NCBI GenBank assembly: GCA_938008575.1
Contig: CALLKB010000148.1
Location: 1-8,947, forward strand
DNA length: 8,947 nt
Reading direction: 5' to 3'
DNA from: an uncultured Cytophagaceae bacterium
GTDB taxonomy: Bacteria > Bacteroidota > Bacteroidia > Cytophagales > Spirosomataceae
Under the pieces are notes generated by a model. The model was not told where the DNA came from. It searched no databases and saw only the letters and a list, made by a program, of their open reading frames with translations. Positions 5,602-8,947 of the stretch are shown piece after piece (position 1 is the stretch's first letter; each line of letters starts with the position of its first letter). Position numbers and translations under genes: made by a program.

Positions 5602-8600
5602 TTAATAAACACGTTTTGGAAAAAACTTCTGCTTAATGCGCTCCGAGATGTAATACATACACGGCACAATCACTAGGGTCAAGACTGTCGAGAACGTCAA
5701 TCCAAAAATGATCGTCCAAGCCAAAATCCCCCAGAAATCCGCAGATTCCGATCCAAAGAAAATATGTGGATTCAGCTCCGTAAACATCGAGACGAAGTCA
5801 ATGCTCAAGCCTACTGCCAATGGAATCAAACCTAATACCGCAGCCGAAGCGGTCAACAATACCGGCGTCAAACGAATTCCACCACCTTCAATGATCGCTT
5901 CTTTCAATTCATAACCACGTTTGAAACGTAGCTCCTCAATGAACTCGATCAACAAAATACCGTTTTTCACCACGATACCTGCCAAGGCAATGATACCCAC
6001 TCCGGACATAATCACCGAGAATGTCATTCCAAAGGCCATAAAGCCTAAGAAAACACCAATCAAGGATAACAAAATTGTCGCGAAAATAATGAATGGCTTC
6101 ACCGCCGAGTTAAACTGCGTCGCTAAAATCAAATAGATCAACACCAAGGCAGCCATAAAGGCCATTCCCAAGAATTCACCTGATTCTTTCTGCTGCTCCT
6201 GCTCGCCACCCATACGGATTTTGTAGCCCTGCGGCATATCAATCGTCTCAAACAATTGCTCCAATTCACCCACAATCTCATTCGCATTATAACCCTGAAC
6301 CACATCGGATCCCAAGGTAACTACACGCTCCTGATTCTTGCGATTAATCTGACTAAATGAAGTCGCATAACGAATATCCGCAATCGCATTCAAAGGCACT
6401 TGACGCAAGGCTCCCCCCATATTCATGTCACGGTAGGTAATGTTCATCGACAATAATTTCTCGATTTGATTACGAGAATCCCCTTTCAATCGTAATTGAA
6501 TCGGATATTCATCTTTAACATCACGGAACTTCGAAATCTCCGCGCCAAACAATCCCGTACGAACAGCCATCGCAACTTGTGCGGATGAAATTCCTTCCCG
6601 ACTCGCCTTCTCACGATTCACATCGATGATGATTTCAGGCTTATTCGTCACCAAATCCGACTTCAATTCTTGAATTCCTTCAATGCCCGACTTCTGAATA
6701 ATCTTCCGAACCTTTTGCTCTAATTCCTGAAGAACAACAAAATCATCGCCCGCAATCTCAATAGAAATCGGCTTACCCGTTGGCGGCCCTTTAGCCTCCC
6801 GCTCAATCGCCATTTCCACACTTGGGATAGGTTTTTCAAAGAACTCTTTTTGAATCTTTTCCAACATGTCGCCTGAAGAGATTTCTCCACGCTCTTGTTT
6901 CGGAGCAAATGCAATCGTCACCTTACTCTTATGTGGTGTCGCACCGCGATCAGGTTGCATCGGATCTCCCGCATTTTTACCTACGTTTGAAATCACCGAG
7001 TTCACAGCCTTACCCGCATTTTCCTTTTTGATGAAAGCAAAAACGCGTTGCTCAACAATCTTTGTAACAGAATCCGTCACTTTGGAATCCGTCCCAATCG
7101 GCATTTTTGAATAGATATAAATGTAATCCGGATCTGACGCTGGGAAGAAAATAACCTTCGGCTTCACAATACCCATCAATACGATCGTCGCAACCAATAA
7201 TCCAAAGGCAGCAATAGTAGCATAAACAGCCCGGCGACCCTCCAATACCCACGAAATAACCCGACGGTATGCATTTTTAAATGCTGGTAAGGTTTCCTCT
7301 TGGAAAGGAACAACCCATTTTGGCGTCACAATAAAGTGATTGAAAACGTACAATACCAAGGCCAAAAGGCCAAAGTTTCCGAATCCAAAATGTCCTAAAC
7401 CAAAGCCTATCACATATCCGAAGATAGTTAAGCTCAAAAGAATAAACACAGTCCGACGGATATCCGCAAACTTAGGTTCTTTCACATCGTTCACCTCCTC
7501 ATCATGACGTTTCATAAACGAAACTGCAAACACCGGATTCATCACGTATGCCACAAACAAGGACGCAAACAAGGTAATGATCAAGGTAATCGGCAAGAAT
7601 TTCATGAATTCACCCACGATACCCGGCCAGAATAACAAAGGCAAGAAAGGAGAAATCGTTGTCAATGTTCCCGTTAAAACTGGAACAAATACTTCAGATG
7701 CCGCCAATTTAACTGCTTCCGTGATCGATAATTTTTTGAAATTATTGAACAAACGGTGGGCATTTTCAATCACCACAATCGCATCATCCACCACAATTCC
7801 TAAGCCCAACAAGAACGCAAACAATACGATGGTATTCAACGTAAAGTCCAAACCTGGCATGAACAAGAAAGTCAATAAGGCAGACAAAGGCACTGAAAGA
7901 CCTACAAATGCCGCATCACGCACACCCATAAAGAACATCAATACTACCACCACGAAAATAAATCCAAGGATTACCGTGTTAATCAAATCCGCAAGGTCAC
8001 CACGCGTACGCTCCGACTGGTCAGCTGTCACGGAAACAACTAAACCCGCAGGAAAACGACTCTCGCGATATTCTTCAATCGTCTTTTCAATGCGGTCCGC
8101 CGCGTTAATTAGATTCGCGCCACTACGCTTAATCACGTTCAAGGTAATAACCGATTTGTTATCCAAACGCGCAAAATCTTGCTTCTCCTCAAATCCATCA
8201 CGCACATCCGCCACATCTTTCAAACGTACGCGAGCTCCCGTCGAAGAACCGACCATCAAGTTGGCCAATTGATCCACCGACTTAAACTCTCCTACCACAC
8301 GTAACGAACGACGAACGCCATTCACGTCTAAATCACCTCCTGAAATGTTCACGTTTTCACCCTGAACAGCTTGTTGGATGTCATAAAAAGTCAAGCCATA
8401 ACTCTGCATCTTGTACAGATCCAAGTTCACCTGAATTTCACGTTTCAAAGCACCTACGATATCCACACGCGTGATTTCAGGCATACCCTCTATCTCGTCT
8501 TGTAAATCTTCTGCGTATTTCTTCAACTTATCTAATGGATAATCCCCAGCGATGTTGATGTTCATGATCGGGAACTCCGAGAAGTTCACCTCGGCCACAG

Positions 8601-8947
8601 CAGGATCACGCGTTAGATCTTTTGGTAAGTCATTACTTGCTTTGTCCACGGCATCTTGCACACGTTGTTTGGCAACGGGAACAGATACATCCGTATTGAA
8701 TTCCACAATAATCACGGATAAATCCTGCAATGCATTGGATTTCACACTTTTAATGCCGGTTACCGACTTCAATTGCTTTTCGATCGGTTTGTTGATCGTA
8801 TTCTCAATATCCGCAGGAGTCGTTCCTGCATAAACCGTTTGAACAACCATTTGCGGAACAACAATATCCGGAAACTGCTCTTTCGGAAGGCGTGAGTAAA
8901 TACCCAATCCCGCAACAAAAATGATAAATGTAAAAATATAAACAGTG
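5602..8947 (-). CDS. RND efflux permease, AcrB-like (N-terminus beyond window edge)
   Basis: This is an inner-membrane proton-driven exporter of the RND superfamily, which normally works as a trimer with a periplasmic adaptor and an outer-membrane channel. The frame is open to the right edge: 1114 residues are visible (numbered here from the first full codon), starting inside transmembrane helix 1 (TVYIFTFIIFVAGLGIY). A TTG at 8907 could be taken as a start, but it falls within that helix, so the true start lies outside. Helix 1 is followed by LPKEQFPDI, a large porter loop, the TM2-TM6 block, a second porter loop and a TM8-TM12 block. Proton-relay residues are intact: Asp387-Asp388 in TM4 (VVDDAIVVIEN), Lys994 in TM10 (VVKNGILLIEF) and probably Thr1032 in TM11 (LLTAS). 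Between TM6 and TM7 there is an added stretch of about 50 residues with two hydrophobic segments, absent from AcrB. The substrate cannot be read; the hydrophobe/amphiphile type is likelier than metal export. The gene ends in TAA and has its own terminator. Confidence 0.95.
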   Translation of the reverse strand, partial: TVYIFTFIIFVAGLGIYSRLPKEQFPDIVVPQMVVQTVYAGTTPADIENTINKPIEKQLKSVTGIKSVKSNALQDLSVIIVEFNTDVSVPVAKQRVQDAVDKASNDLPKDLTRDPAVAEVNFSEFPIMNINIAGDYPLDKLKKYAEDLQDEIEGMPEITRVDIVGALKREIQVNLDLYKMQSYGLTFYDIQQAVQGENVNISGGDLDVNGVRRSLRVVGEFKSVDQLANLMVGSSTGARVRLKDVADVRDGFEEKQDFARLDNKSVITLNVIKRSGANLINAADRIEKTIEEYRESRFPAGLVVSVTADQSERTRGDLADLINTVILGFIFVVVVLMFFMGVRDAAFVGLSVPLSALLTFLFMPGLDFTLNTIVLFAFLLGLGIVVDDAIVVIENAHRLFNNFKKLSITEAVKLAASEVFVPVLTGTLTTISPFLPLLFWPGIVGEFMKFLPITLIITLFASLFVAYVMNPVFAVSFMKRHDEEVNDVKEPKFADIRRTVFILLSLTIFGYVIGFGLGHFGFGNFGLLALVLYVFNHFIVTPKWVVPFQEETLPAFKNAYRRVISWVLEGRRAVYATIAAFGLLVATIVLMGIVKPKVIFFPASDPDYIYIYSKMPIGTDSKVTDSVTKIVEQRVFAFIKKENAGKAVNSVISNVGKNAGDPMQPDRGATPHKSKVTIAFAPKQERGEISSGDMLEKIQKEFFEKPIPSVEMAIEREAKGPPTGKPISIEIAGDDFVVLQELEQKVRKIIQKSGIEGIQELKSDLVTNKPEIIIDVNREKASREGISSAQVAMAVRTGLFGAEISKFRDVKDEYPIQLRLKGDSRNQIEKLLSMNITYRDMNMGGALRQVPLNAIADIRYATSFSQINRKNQERVVTLGSDVVQGYNANEIVGELEQLFETIDMPQGYKIRMGGEQEQQKESGEFLGMAFMAALVLIYLILATQFNSAVKPFIIFATILLSLIGVFLGFMAFGMTFSVIMSGVGIIALAGIVVKNGILLIEFIEELRFKRGYELKEAIIEGGGIRLTPVLLTASAAVLGLIPLAVGLSIDFVSMFTELNPHIFFGSESADFWGILAWTIIFGLTFSTVLTLVIVPCMYYISERIKQKFFPKRVY

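Noticed and set aside
7577..8272. Plus-strand open frame of 231 codons
   Set aside because: It lies entirely within the RND permease on the opposite strand. Its product is a Thr/Asn/Lys-rich low-complexity shadow with no domain logic, while the minus-strand frame carries all the conserved RND motifs.
1..8947. Possible defence, CRISPR, phage or insertion-sequence content
   Set aside because: No regularly spaced repeats, transposase or integrase motifs, nuclease/helicase genes or toxin-antitoxin pairs were seen. All large frames are accounted for by metabolic or transport genes, apart from the single orphan lipoprotein.

Overview
The window looks like chromosomal DNA from a member of the Bacteroidota, possibly an aquatic Cytophagales-like lineage; the lower rank is a guess. 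Reasons: start codons lack Shine-Dalgarno sequences and sit behind A/T-rich leaders; the NagA has the QxYGG form of the family rather than HxH; and the overall look is moderate GC, with hand counts of 42-50% in sampled housekeeping lines. No rRNA, tRNA, CRISPR array, insertion sequence or phage gene was seen.

Layout. At the left edge (1-384, + strand) is the C-terminal third of a glycerate kinase. It converges on a three-gene minus-strand run that reads right to left: an exported gamma-glutamyltransferase-family Ntn-hydrolase (2665-4353), N-acetylglucosamine-6-phosphate deacetylase NagA (1528-2601) and a PLP-dependent methionine-type aminotransferase (379-1524). NagA and the aminotransferase are 3 bases apart. 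The gamma-glutamyltransferase gene and nagA are separated by 63 bases holding a perfect 12-bp inverted repeat. The aminotransferase and glycerate kinase stop codons overlap tail to tail.

An AT-rich divergent intergenic region (4354-4548) leads rightward into two small plus-strand genes. One encodes an unrecognised, probably lipid-anchored protein of 257 residues with a cysteine-rich tail. Two bases later comes a 71-residue, two-helix membrane protein resembling the PLDc_N domain. The lipoprotein gene is clearly poorer in GC than everything around it. A bidirectional terminator (5553-5583) then separates this pair from a minus-strand RND efflux permease (5602 to the right edge). The permease's N-terminus, and presumably its adaptor and outer-membrane partners, lie beyond the window.

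How the genes fit together. The left block is amino-acid and amino-sugar salvage: periplasmic cleavage of gamma-glutamyl or related amide compounds, cytoplasmic deacetylation of GlcNAc-6-P, transamination of methionine or other hydrophobic amino acids, and phosphorylation of glycerate. These are separate metabolic steps and no single pathway links them all. The right block is a proton-driven exporter. No convincing new defence, mobile or biosynthetic system is present. The parts most worth a second look are the compositionally distinct lipoprotein gene with its small membrane neighbour, the extra hydrophobic segments inside the RND permease, and the inverted repeat upstream of nagA.
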